Shown one piece after another: positions 19,682-29,797 of a stretch of DNA of 64,000 bases; position 1 is the first letter of the stretch; each line of letters opens with the position of its first letter. The stretch is from assembly GCF_014646675.1 (NCBI RefSeq), contig NZ_BMNS01000004.1:224094-288093 (forward strand). The letters run 5' to 3'. Source of the stretch: Lutibacter litoralis. Lineage in GTDB: Bacteria; Bacteroidota; Bacteroidia; Flavobacteriales; Flavobacteriaceae. The notes beneath the pieces are model-generated. The model saw only the letters and a list, made by a program, of their open reading frames with translations, ran no database searches and was not told the DNA's origin. Position numbers and translations under genes: made by a program.

Positions 19682-20632
19682 CTACTCGGTTACTTCAATA
19701 GTAAGCTCTGTAATTTTTTCTTGACTTCCATATATTGTAGTATTATTACCTACAAGTGTAACTGTGTACGTTCCAGGGCTTGAATACGTATATGTAAATG
19801 ATTCTAATTGGTCTGAATATGTTTTTAAAGGAGTTCCTTTATCTGGTGCAACTTTAGTTAAGTTAATTGCATTTGTAATTAACCAATCTTCATTCACTAT
19901 CCATTGTCCACCTTCTTTAACTTGGCCTCTCATTCTCCATAATCCGTTGTCACCTTTATCACCACTCCAATACCATTTATTTGCATTCCAACCACTTACA
20001 ACCCCTTGAATATCAACCGGTTTAAATCCTGGACTACTCTCGTTTGCAACCAAAAGTGGAGCAGGAGCATCTTCTACTTCCATTTTAATATTTAAATCGT
20101 CTAAATACCATTCTGCAGGTCTTTCTCCTGTATTATCACAGAAATACTTAAATGCAAAATAAATGTTATTTCCATCAGCTAAATCTGTAATATCTACATT
20201 ACCAGATTCTTGCAAATTAAAATCATAGAGTGTTGAAATATTAAATCTATCTGAAATTTCTGTCCAGTTTGCAGCATTTACACTTTCAATGGCTCCAGAC
20301 CCATCATAATCTTTAGAGTACCAAACGGTTAATGTTCCTTTACTATTTGCTCCAAGCCCCCATTTTTGAGAATTTAAGAAAGACATTGTTACATTACCTT
20401 CTGCATTTGTTCTGTCTTTAAACTTATACTTGTGTCCAAAATCTCCTGCATAAAAATACAAGAAATTAGGAGCGTTTTCAACTTCAAACTCAACTTCTTC
20501 GCCCACTTTTACAGTTTTAGATGTAAGTTGAACTTTAAAGTCTGGTGCATCAACCTCTTCTTGATCATCACAACTTTGAAATGTGATTACTAAAAGCAAT
20601 ATGCTCATATATATATATAATACTTTTTTCAT
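19682..20632 (-). CDS. DUF5017-like surface glycan-binding lipoprotein (SusE-position)
   Basis: The 316-residue lipoprotein (LVITFQSC, Cys21) sits 34 bp downstream of susD, the usual place of a SusE/F-type surface glycan-binding protein. An N-terminal Ig/PKD-like strand (FKVQLTSKTVKVGEEVEFEV) is followed by a jelly-roll segment with YFAFKYFCDNTGERPAEWYLDDLNI. It closes with a PKD-like FTYTYSSPGTYTVTLVGN. This layout fits the DUF5017 family. It should sit on the outer face of the outer membrane and help bind the glycan before import. The family assignment is by pattern only. Confidence 0.75.
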   Translation of the reverse strand: MKKVLYIYMSILLLVITFQSCDDQEEVDAPDFKVQLTSKTVKVGEEVEFEVENAPNFLYFYAGDFGHKYKFKDRTNAEGNVTMSFLNSQKWGLGANSKGTLTVWYSKDYDGSGAIESVNAANWTEISDRFNISTLYDFNLQESGNVDITDLADGNNIYFAFKYFCDNTGERPAEWYLDDLNIKMEVEDAPAPLLVANESSPGFKPVDIQGVVSGWNANKWYWSGDKGDNGLWRMRGQVKEGGQWIVNEDWLITNAINLTKVAPDKGTPLKTYSDQLESFTYTYSSPGTYTVTLVGNNTTIYGSQEKITELTIEVTE

Positions 20633-20666
20633 TTTGAAATATTTTAAAATTAGTAATTTAGTTAGT

Positions 20667-22301
20667 TTACCAACCTGTTGTTTGCTTTAAATTAGTATTA
20701 ATTCCAAGTTCTTGTTCAGGTATTGGTAATATGTAATGTTTTGAAGGATCAAAATCATTATAACCATCAAAATAACTAAAAGAAGCATGTAATGTATTCT
20801 TTCTAATATCTAGATTTGCTGGTTCATCACCACTTAATGGAATTCCATCAGGTCCTAAATTTGGCTCTCCATAAATAGACCAATCTTCATTTACAAAATT
20901 AGCATCTGTGCTCAAACTTTGCATCATTATTCTAGTTCCTGAAACTTTTTCAGCTAACTTACCCCATCTTACAAGGTCATATTTTCTATGTCCTTCAAAA
21001 CATAATTCTAACAAACGCTCTTCTTGAATTAATTCATCAGAAATCTCCATTAATGGAGTTGCTTTTGCTCTATTTCTTACTTTATTAACAGCATCTAATG
21101 CAACTGTTGAACCTGGATTTATTTTATTTTCCGCTTCGGCATACATTAACAATACATCAGAAAATCTTAAAATTGGCCAATGGTGTGGTCCATAACTTGT
21201 GTTGGAATTATTACTTTCTAAAAATCTACGGTATTTAGAAGCTGGATATCTAAACTGTGTGTTGATAGTTTTAAAATTACAATTGTTTCCACGTGGCACA
21301 TAATATGGAGAAGTATTCCACATACCTCTTTCATCTGAAGGATCTGATCTGTATTTTAATATTAAAGAGATAGTTGCATAAGTTATTGAATATCCTTTTC
21401 CACAACCTTCATCTTCTACTAAAAATCCAAATGCTGAACCTAATTTTGATGATTGATTATTATCTAAATTTGCAAATGAAAAACCAATTTGAAAAATAGT
21501 TTCATTTTTGTCGTATTGCTCCATTGCTAGCTGATCGAATACATCTTGGTAGCTAGGATTTAAAGAATAAAAAGGATCATCTACAATTTTTTTACTCCAT
21601 TCTTTAGATTTTTCATAAGCACCTACTTCATTAAACGGTTCACCTGCAATGTATAAATATGCTCTGGCTAATAAACCTCTTGCAGCACCTTTACCTGGTC
21701 TGCCCGGAGTTGCTTCTGCATCAGTTGGTAAATGTTGTTCTGCATATTCTAAATCTGAAATTATTTGCTTGTACACATCTAAACCTGAAGTTCTTGGTAA
21801 TAATTGTTTTGATGTTTCCTCTAAAGGCATTGGAACACCTTCAATACCTCCAAAAGCCTTTTGTAAGTCAAAATAAACAAACGCTCTTAAAAAACGCCCG
21901 TCTGCTAAAAACACTTGTTTAACATTTTCATCTAACTTAGATTCTGCAAGATTTGCTAAGTAGGTGTTTGTTGCACTAATTGCTTCATAATATCCTCCCC
22001 AGGTTCTATTTAAACTTGGATCCGATGCAGTAAAGTTATTTTTAAGAAAACCTTTAGTTCCTTTTCTGTTATAATGTCCTTCATCGGTAAAATTTGTTGG
22101 ATACTGTGCATTTATTTCTGCTTGTCTATAAACTGCAACAATACGGCTGTATGCCCCCGCTAAACCAGCTAAAGCTCCTGACTCTGTATTATATAAGTTA
22201 TCAGAAGAAATATTATCACTCTGAGGTATTTCTAATTGATCATCACAGCCCTGCAAAAATAAGGCTGTAAAGATTACTAAAATTATAAATTTAATTTTCA
22301 T
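20667..22301 (-). CDS. susD: SusD-like outer-membrane glycan-binding lipoprotein
   Basis: The 544-residue protein has a lipobox (FTALFLQGC, Cys19). It shows the typical SusD/RagB segments: an N-terminal TPR-like region with FLADGRFLRAFVYFDLQKAFGG, RPGKGAARGLLARAYLYIAG, and the C-terminal RFSDVLLMYAEAENKI, ELCFEGHRKYDLVRWGK and HYILPIPEQELGIN. It forms the lid over the SusC transporter encoded 12 bp upstream. Its ligand is presumed to be the glycosaminoglycan attacked by the neighbouring lyases. Confidence 0.96.
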   Translation of the reverse strand: MKIKFIILVIFTALFLQGCDDQLEIPQSDNISSDNLYNTESGALAGLAGAYSRIVAVYRQAEINAQYPTNFTDEGHYNRKGTKGFLKNNFTASDPSLNRTWGGYYEAISATNTYLANLAESKLDENVKQVFLADGRFLRAFVYFDLQKAFGGIEGVPMPLEETSKQLLPRTSGLDVYKQIISDLEYAEQHLPTDAEATPGRPGKGAARGLLARAYLYIAGEPFNEVGAYEKSKEWSKKIVDDPFYSLNPSYQDVFDQLAMEQYDKNETIFQIGFSFANLDNNQSSKLGSAFGFLVEDEGCGKGYSITYATISLILKYRSDPSDERGMWNTSPYYVPRGNNCNFKTINTQFRYPASKYRRFLESNNSNTSYGPHHWPILRFSDVLLMYAEAENKINPGSTVALDAVNKVRNRAKATPLMEISDELIQEERLLELCFEGHRKYDLVRWGKLAEKVSGTRIMMQSLSTDANFVNEDWSIYGEPNLGPDGIPLSGDEPANLDIRKNTLHASFSYFDGYNDFDPSKHYILPIPEQELGINTNLKQTTGW

Positions 22302-22313
22302 GATTGTATTTTT

Positions 22314-25300
22314 TTAAAATGATACTTGTAGTCCTAAACTTATTGTTCTATGCTTTGGATAAGCTGAGTAGTCAATTCCTGGTGTAAGTAGTGAATTACT
22401 AACTGAAACATCTGGATCGAAACCACTATAGTCTGTCCAAGTAATTAGATTTTGAGCGGATACAAATAACTCTAAACTGCTTAATTTAATTTTATCTAAT
22501 GCTGTTTTCGGAAATCTATAAGTTGCATTTACTGTTTTTAATCTTATATAAGAACCATCTTCAACAATCCTAGAAGAAATATCTTCAAAACCTTGTCCTC
22601 CTGCTCTGTGCATATCTGTGTCCATATTTTCAGGAGTCCATCTATCCAATACAGATGCTAATTGATTTTGCCCAGCAACTGTCATTCCTTCAAATACCAA
22701 TCTATTTGCATTTAAAATATCGTTACCATAAGACCATTGTAAAAACGCACTTAATTCAAAGTTTTTGTAAGTAAATGTATTTCCAAAACCACCAAAATGT
22801 TTGGGTAAAGCATTACCTATTATTGTTTTATCAGCTCCATTAATTTGACCATCTCCATTTAAATCTTTATATTTTTCATCTCCTGGCTGGTGTGCTTTAT
22901 AATATGGTTGACCACTTGCCAATGTATGTGTAGCCGCTGTAGGGTCGTAATTTTCAAAATCATTTGGTTGATAAACACCATCCGAAATATAACCATATAT
23001 ATTTCCTAAAGGTTTTCCTTCTTCAACAATAAATTGGTTAGAACTATATCTCCAGTAATAATTTGGTTTTCCAAAAATTGGTTTACCCTCTGGTAGCGAA
23101 ACTATAGTATTTTGGTTGAATGAAATGTTAAAATCACTTGTCCATTTAAAATCTTTAGTTGAAACATTTACTGTATTTAAAGCAAACTCTAAACCTTTAT
23201 TTCTAACTTGGCCTGAGTTAGTCCAAATTGAAGAAAACCCTTGAGATAATGCTGCATCGGCATTGATTAACAAATCTTTAGTATCTTTTTGGTATGCTTC
23301 AACAGCTAATGAAATTCTGTTATCTAAAAATCCAACATCTATACCTACATTAAATTGTTCTGTAGTTTCCCAGAAAAGGTTTGGATTTGCACCAAAACTT
23401 GTTGGCCTCTGTCCTTGGATAGTTTCTCCATCAAAGAAATAAGAAGAGTTTGAATCCGTTAAAAACTCAAAACGTGCAGAACCTGGAATTCTATCGTTTC
23501 CTGTTTTACCGTATCCTGCTTTAAATTTTAATTGAGAAAAAATGTTTAAATCTTTAATAAAACTTTCTTCATCAGCTTTCCAAGAAACTGCTGTTGATGG
23601 GAAATATCCAATTCTATTTTGTTCTGGAAAATTAGACGACCCATCTCGTCTAATAGATGCTGTAAATAAGTACCTGTCTTTATAAGAATAATTTAGTCTT
23701 CCTAATACAGAAAAAATTCTTGACTCACTATCACCGTGGTTATCATCTCCATCATCTAAAGTTCCACCGTCGATCGAATTTATTCCTAATCCTTCTAAAT
23801 ATTGAGGAATATCTATTGATCTAACAAAAGTACTTGTATACTTTCTAACATTTAAAGTGATACCCGCAAGCGCATTTATAGAGTGATCGTTAAATTTCCT
23901 TTTATAAGTTAGTGTATTTACATTAGAGAAATTTTTCCAACGTCGATTAGAAATAGATCCATTAATACCGTCTATTTTATTTACTAGTCTACCATAAACA
24001 GTTTTACTATTGTTAAATGTTCCAACATTTCTAAACTGTGAACTAAAACTTCCTTTAGTTTCAAGAATTAAATTTGAAGTAACTTTATATTTTAAACCTA
24101 GGTTTGCAATAAATTGATCTGTTTCGCTTCTTCTATACTCATTTTTTAATGAAACAATTGGGTGCCAACTTACAATATTAACTAAATCATAATCATCATT
24201 AACATCGTTTAATTGATCAAAGTCTCCATAATCTCTAAATTTATTTAAAACTGGTGCGTAAGAAACTAGGTTTCTCATAAATGAATATGACGATGTTCCT
24301 TTAGTATTTAAACCATCTTGAATATAATTAGTGTAAATTACATCTGTAGAAACATCTAATTTTTCATTTACTTTATGGTTTAGAGTCACTCTCCCATTTA
24401 TTCTATTATATTCAGATTTTAATAATGAACCTTGATCTTCGATAGCGTTTAAAGAAGCATTAAATCTTGTTTTGTCACCTCCACTAGATATTTTAAGCTT
24501 ATGACTTTTTGAATATGCAGTTCTAAAACCTTCATCTTGCCAGTTATTTCCTTGTACATTTTTATAATCTTCAAGCCCACCTACAATCTCATTTTGTTGT
24601 GTTTCTTCATTAAAAAGAGTGAAAAATCTACTTTCTGTACTACTTTCATTTATTTCTAAACCAAGTTTTATATATTCATAAGCATCTAAAACATCTAATT
24701 TTTTAGAAACGTCTTTAACATCTAATCTTGTTTCGTAAGAAATTTTAGTTTTCCCTAATTTTGCTTTCTTTCCTGTAATAATAATTACACCATTGGCTCC
24801 GCGAACACCATAAATTGCTGTTGCAGAAGCATCTTTTAAAACACTTATAGATTCTATATCTGATGGGTCAATTAGACCAGGATTAAAGTTTTCCATAATA
24901 AAACCATCTACCACATATAAAGGAGAGTTGTCTCCATTTACTGTGTTTCCACCTCTAATAACAATGTTAAGACCTGAACCAGGTTGCCCATCACCCGCAC
25001 TTACCTGAACACCTGCAACTCTACCTGCCATAGCTTGATCGAAATTAGCAACAGGAGCAGCTTTTAGTTGCTCCATTTTAACAGTAGCAACAGATCCAGT
25101 TACATCTTTTCTTTGTACAGAACCATACCCAATAATAACCGTTTCTTCCAGTTGATTAACATCTGGTGATAATTGCACATTAATAATTGTTTGCCCTTTT
25201 ATTTCAATAGTTACCGTTTTGTAACCAAGGTAACTAAAGGTTAATGCTCCACCCGTTTTAACTTGTAGCACGTAATTTCCATCAAAATCTGAAGTTACTC

Positions 25301-25484
25301 CGTTTTGTGTTCCAGTTTCTAAAACGCTTGCTCCAGGAAGTGGGGCACCTATCTCATCTGTAATAACACCTTTTATTGTTGTTGCTTGTGCATAAATTGC
25401 CGTATTACACAAACCTGTAAAAAACAGCATTGCAAAAATTAATTTGCGTAGTGTTTGTTTTGTTAAGTTAAATTTAGTTTTCAT
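22314..25484 (-). CDS. susC: SusC/RagA TonB-dependent glycan importer
   Basis: The 1056-residue outer-membrane protein has a signal peptide (about 1-32), a carboxypeptidase-D-regulatory-like domain (KGVITDEIGAPLPGASVLET, about 37-115), and a linker with ETVIIGYGSVQRKDVTGSV. The plug contains RGGNTVNGDNSPLYVVDGF and SISVLKDASATAIYGVRGANG, hallmark SusC sequences. A long beta-barrel follows, ending in a C-terminal Phe (SLGLQVSF). It imports oligosaccharides in a TonB-dependent way with SusD. The 202-bp gap upstream contains a 20-bp palindrome and a -7-like box, consistent with induction by the HTCS encoded just upstream. Confidence 0.97.
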   Translation of the reverse strand: MKTKFNLTKQTLRKLIFAMLFFTGLCNTAIYAQATTIKGVITDEIGAPLPGASVLETGTQNGVTSDFDGNYVLQVKTGGALTFSYLGYKTVTIEIKGQTIINVQLSPDVNQLEETVIIGYGSVQRKDVTGSVATVKMEQLKAAPVANFDQAMAGRVAGVQVSAGDGQPGSGLNIVIRGGNTVNGDNSPLYVVDGFIMENFNPGLIDPSDIESISVLKDASATAIYGVRGANGVIIITGKKAKLGKTKISYETRLDVKDVSKKLDVLDAYEYIKLGLEINESSTESRFFTLFNEETQQNEIVGGLEDYKNVQGNNWQDEGFRTAYSKSHKLKISSGGDKTRFNASLNAIEDQGSLLKSEYNRINGRVTLNHKVNEKLDVSTDVIYTNYIQDGLNTKGTSSYSFMRNLVSYAPVLNKFRDYGDFDQLNDVNDDYDLVNIVSWHPIVSLKNEYRRSETDQFIANLGLKYKVTSNLILETKGSFSSQFRNVGTFNNSKTVYGRLVNKIDGINGSISNRRWKNFSNVNTLTYKRKFNDHSINALAGITLNVRKYTSTFVRSIDIPQYLEGLGINSIDGGTLDDGDDNHGDSESRIFSVLGRLNYSYKDRYLFTASIRRDGSSNFPEQNRIGYFPSTAVSWKADEESFIKDLNIFSQLKFKAGYGKTGNDRIPGSARFEFLTDSNSSYFFDGETIQGQRPTSFGANPNLFWETTEQFNVGIDVGFLDNRISLAVEAYQKDTKDLLINADAALSQGFSSIWTNSGQVRNKGLEFALNTVNVSTKDFKWTSDFNISFNQNTIVSLPEGKPIFGKPNYYWRYSSNQFIVEEGKPLGNIYGYISDGVYQPNDFENYDPTAATHTLASGQPYYKAHQPGDEKYKDLNGDGQINGADKTIIGNALPKHFGGFGNTFTYKNFELSAFLQWSYGNDILNANRLVFEGMTVAGQNQLASVLDRWTPENMDTDMHRAGGQGFEDISSRIVEDGSYIRLKTVNATYRFPKTALDKIKLSSLELFVSAQNLITWTDYSGFDPDVSVSNSLLTPGIDYSAYPKHRTISLGLQVSF

Positions 25485-25519
25485 TTGTAATGTTTATAGT
25501 TTCATTAATTTATGATACC

Positions 25520-25527
25520 CAAAACTA
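25520..25527 (-). promoter_or_regulatory. Candidate -7 box of the susC operon
   Basis: On the minus strand the sequence reads TAGTTTTG, matching TAnnTTTG, 36 bp before the susC start codon. No well-placed TTG (-33) is seen, which fits an activator-dependent promoter. Confidence 0.45.
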
Positions 25528-25549
25528 CATTTAATTACCTCAAATCACA

Positions 25550-25566
25550 GGGGATTTAAGGTTCAA
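25550..25566 (-). promoter_or_regulatory. 17-bp element shared by the susC and GH88 upstream regions
   Basis: On the plus strand it reads GGGGATTTAAGGTTCAA. GGGGACATAGGGTTCAA at 11349-11365, upstream of GH88, matches it at 14 of 17 positions. The two copies lie about 66 and 119 bp from the respective start codons. It is a candidate HTCS-binding element; I infer this only from sharing and position. Confidence 0.45.
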
Positions 25567-25583
25567 TAAACAGGTGTTTATTG
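25564..25583. promoter_or_regulatory. Perfect 20-bp palindrome upstream of susC
   Basis: CAATAAACA and TGTTTATTG form 9-bp arms around GG. The centre is about 46-54 bp upstream of the candidate -7 box, a position suited to an activator such as the HTCS. The core ACAGGTGT also occurs at 11324-11331 upstream of GH88, where the palindrome is degenerate. Confidence 0.6.
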
Positions 25584-25686
25584 TTCATTTTTTATTTTTA
25601 CAGAGACTCAAACCCTTTAAATTACTGAATAACAACCCCTAATAAAACTAAGAGATTCGAACTAAATATTTAAGATTTAATTGTTA

Positions 25687-28600
25687 TTAACCTTTTTTAG
25701 AATAATTCTTTCTATAATTAGAAGGCAATTCATCAAATTGTTTTTTAAACACTTTTCTAAAGTATTTCAGATCATTAAAACCAACTTCGTAAGCAATCTC
25801 AGATACGTTCAAATCTGTTTGTGAAAGTAATTGTCCAGCTCGTTTTAATTTTATAGTTCTTACAAATTCTGAAATAGATTGATCTGTAATTGCCTTAAAC
25901 TTTCTGTATAAAACAGACCTGCTCATATTCATTTGTTCGGTAAAAACATTTACATTAAAATCAATATCCGACACGTTGTTTTCAACAATTTCAATGGCTT
26001 TTTTAAGAAATAATTCATCTGCAGATGTAATTGTAAGTTCTTTAGGTTTTAAAATAATGTCTTTTTTAAACTTGCTAATCAAATTTTTTCTTGAATTTAA
26101 TAGATTATCAACTCTAACCTCTAAAATAGTTGCGTCAAAAGGTTTTGTAATATAGGCGTCTGCGCCGTATTTATAACCTTCTTTTCTATGAATTGGTGAT
26201 GTTTTTGCCGTTAGTAAAATTATTGGGATATGACTGGTAAGTATATCTGTTTTAATAGTTTTACATAACTGAAAACCATCCATTACTGGCATCATTACAT
26301 CGCTAATAATTAAATCTACAGGGTTTTTCTTGGCAATTAAAACACCTTCTTCACCATTTGAAGCATCTTTAACATTATATTTAGAGTTAAAAATATTGAT
26401 AATAAAATCTCTAACCTCTTGATTATCTTCAACTATTAATAAAGTAGATGCGTTTTCATTTAATTTGGTTGTTTTATGCTCTATCTCTTTTGCTTTTGCT
26501 AATTCTTTTTGAACAAAAATAGGTTTATCAAATACCTCATTTGTAGTATCTTCTTCTACCTCATTAACACATTGTTCTGAATTTAAATGATTTTTACCCA
26601 AAGGAATAAACACTGAAAAACAAGTACCGTTTTCTATCGAACTTGTAACTTCTATTTTTCCTTTATGAAGTTCAACTAAACTTTTTGCCAAGGACAAACC
26701 GATTCCGGTTCCTGTTTGCACCCCTTTTTGATTGAGTTGATAAAAACGATCAAATATAAAATCGATATGCTCGTCTGAAATTATTTGCCCAAAATTTATA
26801 ATTTCAATTTTTAAAAATTCCTTATTCTCAAAGGTTTCTTTTAAAACATTAATAAACAAATTGTTATTTGCATCGGTAAATTTAAACGCATTTGAAAGTA
26901 GGTTTAAAAGTACTTTTTTTATTTTTATTTTATCAAACCAAACTTCTATTACCGGATTTGAGACCGTTAGTTTATAGTTTATATTTTTTTGAATTGCCAA
27001 TTCTTCAAAAGATAATTTTATATTTTCAATAAAAGGAATAATATTACTTTCTGAAGCATATAGTTTTAACTTACCATCGTCACTTTTTCTAAAATCCAAT
27101 AATTCATTTATTAATTGCAGTAAGATATTGGTATTTCTTTGAATTGTTTCTAAATTTCTTTTAACAAAAGTATTGCTGCCTTTTTGTTTTAATAATTGTT
27201 CTACAGGTCCAATTATTAGAGTTAATGGTGTTCTAAAATCATGTGAAATATTTGTAAAGAGCTGCAACTTTAATTTATTTACTGCTGCTAATCTTTCTTT
27301 ATCTAGTTTTTCTCTTTTTAGCTCATTCTTTTCATTAATTCTAGTAATTGCAAATTTTCTAGCATAATAAAACATTATGCTAAAAATAAATAAATAAATT
27401 AAATAAGCCCACCAAGTTCTCCAAGGTGCGGGTAATATTGAAATATTGATTGAATCTCCTTTTTCATTCCATAATCCATTATTGTTAGAAGCTTTTACTT
27501 GAAACGTATAGTCGCCTTTGTCTAAATTTGTATAGGTTGCAGACTTATTATTGCCTATATAATTCCATTCAGTATCAAAACCTATTAATTTATAAGCATA
27601 ATTATTTTTATTTGGTTGTGAGAAGCTTAGTGCTGTAAAATTTAGACTAAAATCGTTTTGATTGTATTTTAATTCAATTTTATTAATAGAATCTGTAATA
27701 TTTAAAAAAGGTTTATTACTTACGTTTATTGCATAAATATCTACTGAAGGAATAAAATTATTTTCTATAATAGTATTCGGATTAAAGAAATTAAGTCCGT
27801 TAGCACCACCAAACATTAATATACCGTTTTTGGTTTTTAAAAAAGATCCATAATTAAATTCATTACCTTGTAAACCATCAGATTCATCGAAATTTTTAAA
27901 GGTTTTTAAGTGTAAATCAAATCTGCTAATGCCATAATTTGTGCTAATCCAAATATTATTGTTTTCGTCTGGTAAAATTCCATAAATCACTTCATTAGGC
28001 AACCCTTCAGCAATTCCATATTTTGTTGTTTTATTAGTTTCAGTATCGTAAAAATAAAGTCCTTGTCCTTCTGTTCCAATCCAATAATTTGAATCTATTT
28101 CCAATACACAATTTACAGCTCTATCTATATTATTTTTATTTACGGAAGGGTTGTAGTTGATTGCCGTTTTTTTATAGGTATTCACATCAATTTTTTCGAG
28201 TCCAGTTGAACCACCTACTAAAATTTTGTTTGGTGTTTTTGATTTTATAATAGTTGAAACAGATTTTAAATCTGAATCAAGTTTTGTAAAAACTTTAGTT
28301 GAGGTATTGTATTTAATTAAACCTTTTGTTGAAGTTCCTAACCAAATATTGTTATTATCATCTTCAAACAGAGCTATAATTCTATAATCTTTAACTTCTT
28401 CAAAAGTTTTATTATTTAATGAATGTTTAAATTTAAAAGGCTTTGTAGAAGTTTCTAAAAAATTTAGCCCCCCATCGTGAGTTCCTATCCAAAAATTATT
28501 ATTGTGATCTTTTATTATAGATTTGATATTATTTGAACTTATACTTTTTATATTATTTGGATTGTGTTTATAGTATTTAAACTTTCCTGTTTTTTTATTA

Positions 28601-29787
28601 TAAACATTAAGGCCACCTCCTTCAGTTCCAATCCACAATTCATTATCTCCATAATCAACAATAGAACTAATTACTTTATAATTTAACATACGGTTGTTGA
28701 CTCCGGCGGACAGTAGCTTGAAATTATCGTAACTTTTATCGTAAAAATTAATACCTCCAGCCCAAGTTCCTATCCAAATATCACCTCTAGAATCTTTTAC
28801 TATTTTATAAATTGAGTTTTGACTTAAACTTTTTGGATCGTTATCATTATGCTGAAAATGTCTTAGTTTATTATTTTTAGTATTCAATATATACAAACCA
28901 GTATAAGTACCAATCCATAATTCACCATCAAAACCTTCACATATAGTTCGAACAGCACTAGTTATTACATTCTTATCTTTTATTTTATAATCTGTAAATT
29001 GATTATTTTTATTACTATAAATAGCCAAACCATTACTATAACCCAACCAAATTTCACCCTTACTATCTGTAAACAAAGTTGGTGCATTATTTAAATGTGA
29101 TTCTTTAGTTACATTTTTAGGGTACAACAGGTGTTTAATATTAAATGTTTCTAGATCTAAAACATCTATGGACTCCATAGTTATAACAATTAGTTTTTTA
29201 TCACTTATTTTTAAAAGACCCCTAACTCTGTTATCACTTATTGAATTAACATTATTTTTAGAGTTTTTAAAATGTGTAAAACTATTTGTAGTTATATTTA
29301 ATTTATCTAGACCATTATTTGTAGCAATCCATAATGATGCATCTTCTAGTTGAGTTAAATCCCAAATTTCATTGTCCGAAATACTTTCTTCTGATTTAGA
29401 ATGTTTAAACTGCTTAAAATTATTGTTCTTAGCGTTGTATTTATTTAATCCGTCCTTAGTACCAATCCATAAATTTCCGTAAGTATCTTCAAAAATTGCA
29501 GTTATCCAACTATGAGATAAACTTGTACTGTCTGCAGAATTGTGCCTATAGGTTACAAATTTAGTGCCATCATACTTATTTAAACCATCTCTGGTACCAA
29601 ACCATAAATAACCTTTTTTATCTTGTAAAATTGTAACAACAGAACTCTGAGACAGACCTTCTTTTGATGAAAAATGCTTGAATTTTAAATTATTAGGTAC
29701 ACCTTCAATTTCTTGTCCATTTATTAAAGTAAATGGCTGTATTATAAAAAGAAGTAATAAAAAAATAAAATTCTCTAGCTTGCTCAT
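25687..29787 (-). CDS. Hybrid two-component system sensor/regulator (HTCS)
   Basis: The 1366-residue protein has a signal or anchor segment and about a dozen beta-propeller repeats of the form GYLWFGTRDGLNKYDG and GDIWIGTWAGGINFYD (residues about 45-690). A Y_Y_Y domain (KGDYTFQVKASNNNGLW) and a membrane helix near 790-810 follow. Then come HisKA (NISHDFRTPLTLIIGP), HATPase (NLLSNAFKFTD, TGTGIGLSLAKS), a receiver domain (TLLIVEDNQEV, SDVMMPVMDG) and a C-terminal AraC HTH (ISEFVRTIKLKRAGQLL, ELPSNYRK). HTCS proteins bind oligosaccharides in the periplasm and activate their PUL. It lies directly upstream of susC and only 10 bp downstream of a LacI-type gene, so its own expression is probably set by the LacI operator. 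Confidence 0.97.
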   Translation of the reverse strand: MSKLENFIFLLLLFIIQPFTLINGQEIEGVPNNLKFKHFSSKEGLSQSSVVTILQDKKGYLWFGTRDGLNKYDGTKFVTYRHNSADSTSLSHSWITAIFEDTYGNLWIGTKDGLNKYNAKNNNFKQFKHSKSEESISDNEIWDLTQLEDASLWIATNNGLDKLNITTNSFTHFKNSKNNVNSISDNRVRGLLKISDKKLIVITMESIDVLDLETFNIKHLLYPKNVTKESHLNNAPTLFTDSKGEIWLGYSNGLAIYSNKNNQFTDYKIKDKNVITSAVRTICEGFDGELWIGTYTGLYILNTKNNKLRHFQHNDNDPKSLSQNSIYKIVKDSRGDIWIGTWAGGINFYDKSYDNFKLLSAGVNNRMLNYKVISSIVDYGDNELWIGTEGGGLNVYNKKTGKFKYYKHNPNNIKSISSNNIKSIIKDHNNNFWIGTHDGGLNFLETSTKPFKFKHSLNNKTFEEVKDYRIIALFEDDNNNIWLGTSTKGLIKYNTSTKVFTKLDSDLKSVSTIIKSKTPNKILVGGSTGLEKIDVNTYKKTAINYNPSVNKNNIDRAVNCVLEIDSNYWIGTEGQGLYFYDTETNKTTKYGIAEGLPNEVIYGILPDENNNIWISTNYGISRFDLHLKTFKNFDESDGLQGNEFNYGSFLKTKNGILMFGGANGLNFFNPNTIIENNFIPSVDIYAINVSNKPFLNITDSINKIELKYNQNDFSLNFTALSFSQPNKNNYAYKLIGFDTEWNYIGNNKSATYTNLDKGDYTFQVKASNNNGLWNEKGDSINISILPAPWRTWWAYLIYLFIFSIMFYYARKFAITRINEKNELKREKLDKERLAAVNKLKLQLFTNISHDFRTPLTLIIGPVEQLLKQKGSNTFVKRNLETIQRNTNILLQLINELLDFRKSDDGKLKLYASESNIIPFIENIKLSFEELAIQKNINYKLTVSNPVIEVWFDKIKIKKVLLNLLSNAFKFTDANNNLFINVLKETFENKEFLKIEIINFGQIISDEHIDFIFDRFYQLNQKGVQTGTGIGLSLAKSLVELHKGKIEVTSSIENGTCFSVFIPLGKNHLNSEQCVNEVEEDTTNEVFDKPIFVQKELAKAKEIEHKTTKLNENASTLLIVEDNQEVRDFIINIFNSKYNVKDASNGEEGVLIAKKNPVDLIISDVMMPVMDGFQLCKTIKTDILTSHIPIILLTAKTSPIHRKEGYKYGADAYITKPFDATILEVRVDNLLNSRKNLISKFKKDIILKPKELTITSADELFLKKAIEIVENNVSDIDFNVNVFTEQMNMSRSVLYRKFKAITDQSISEFVRTIKLKRAGQLLSQTDLNVSEIAYEVGFNDLKYFRKVFKKQFDELPSNYRKNYSKKG

Positions 29788-29797
29788 TATAAAAACT

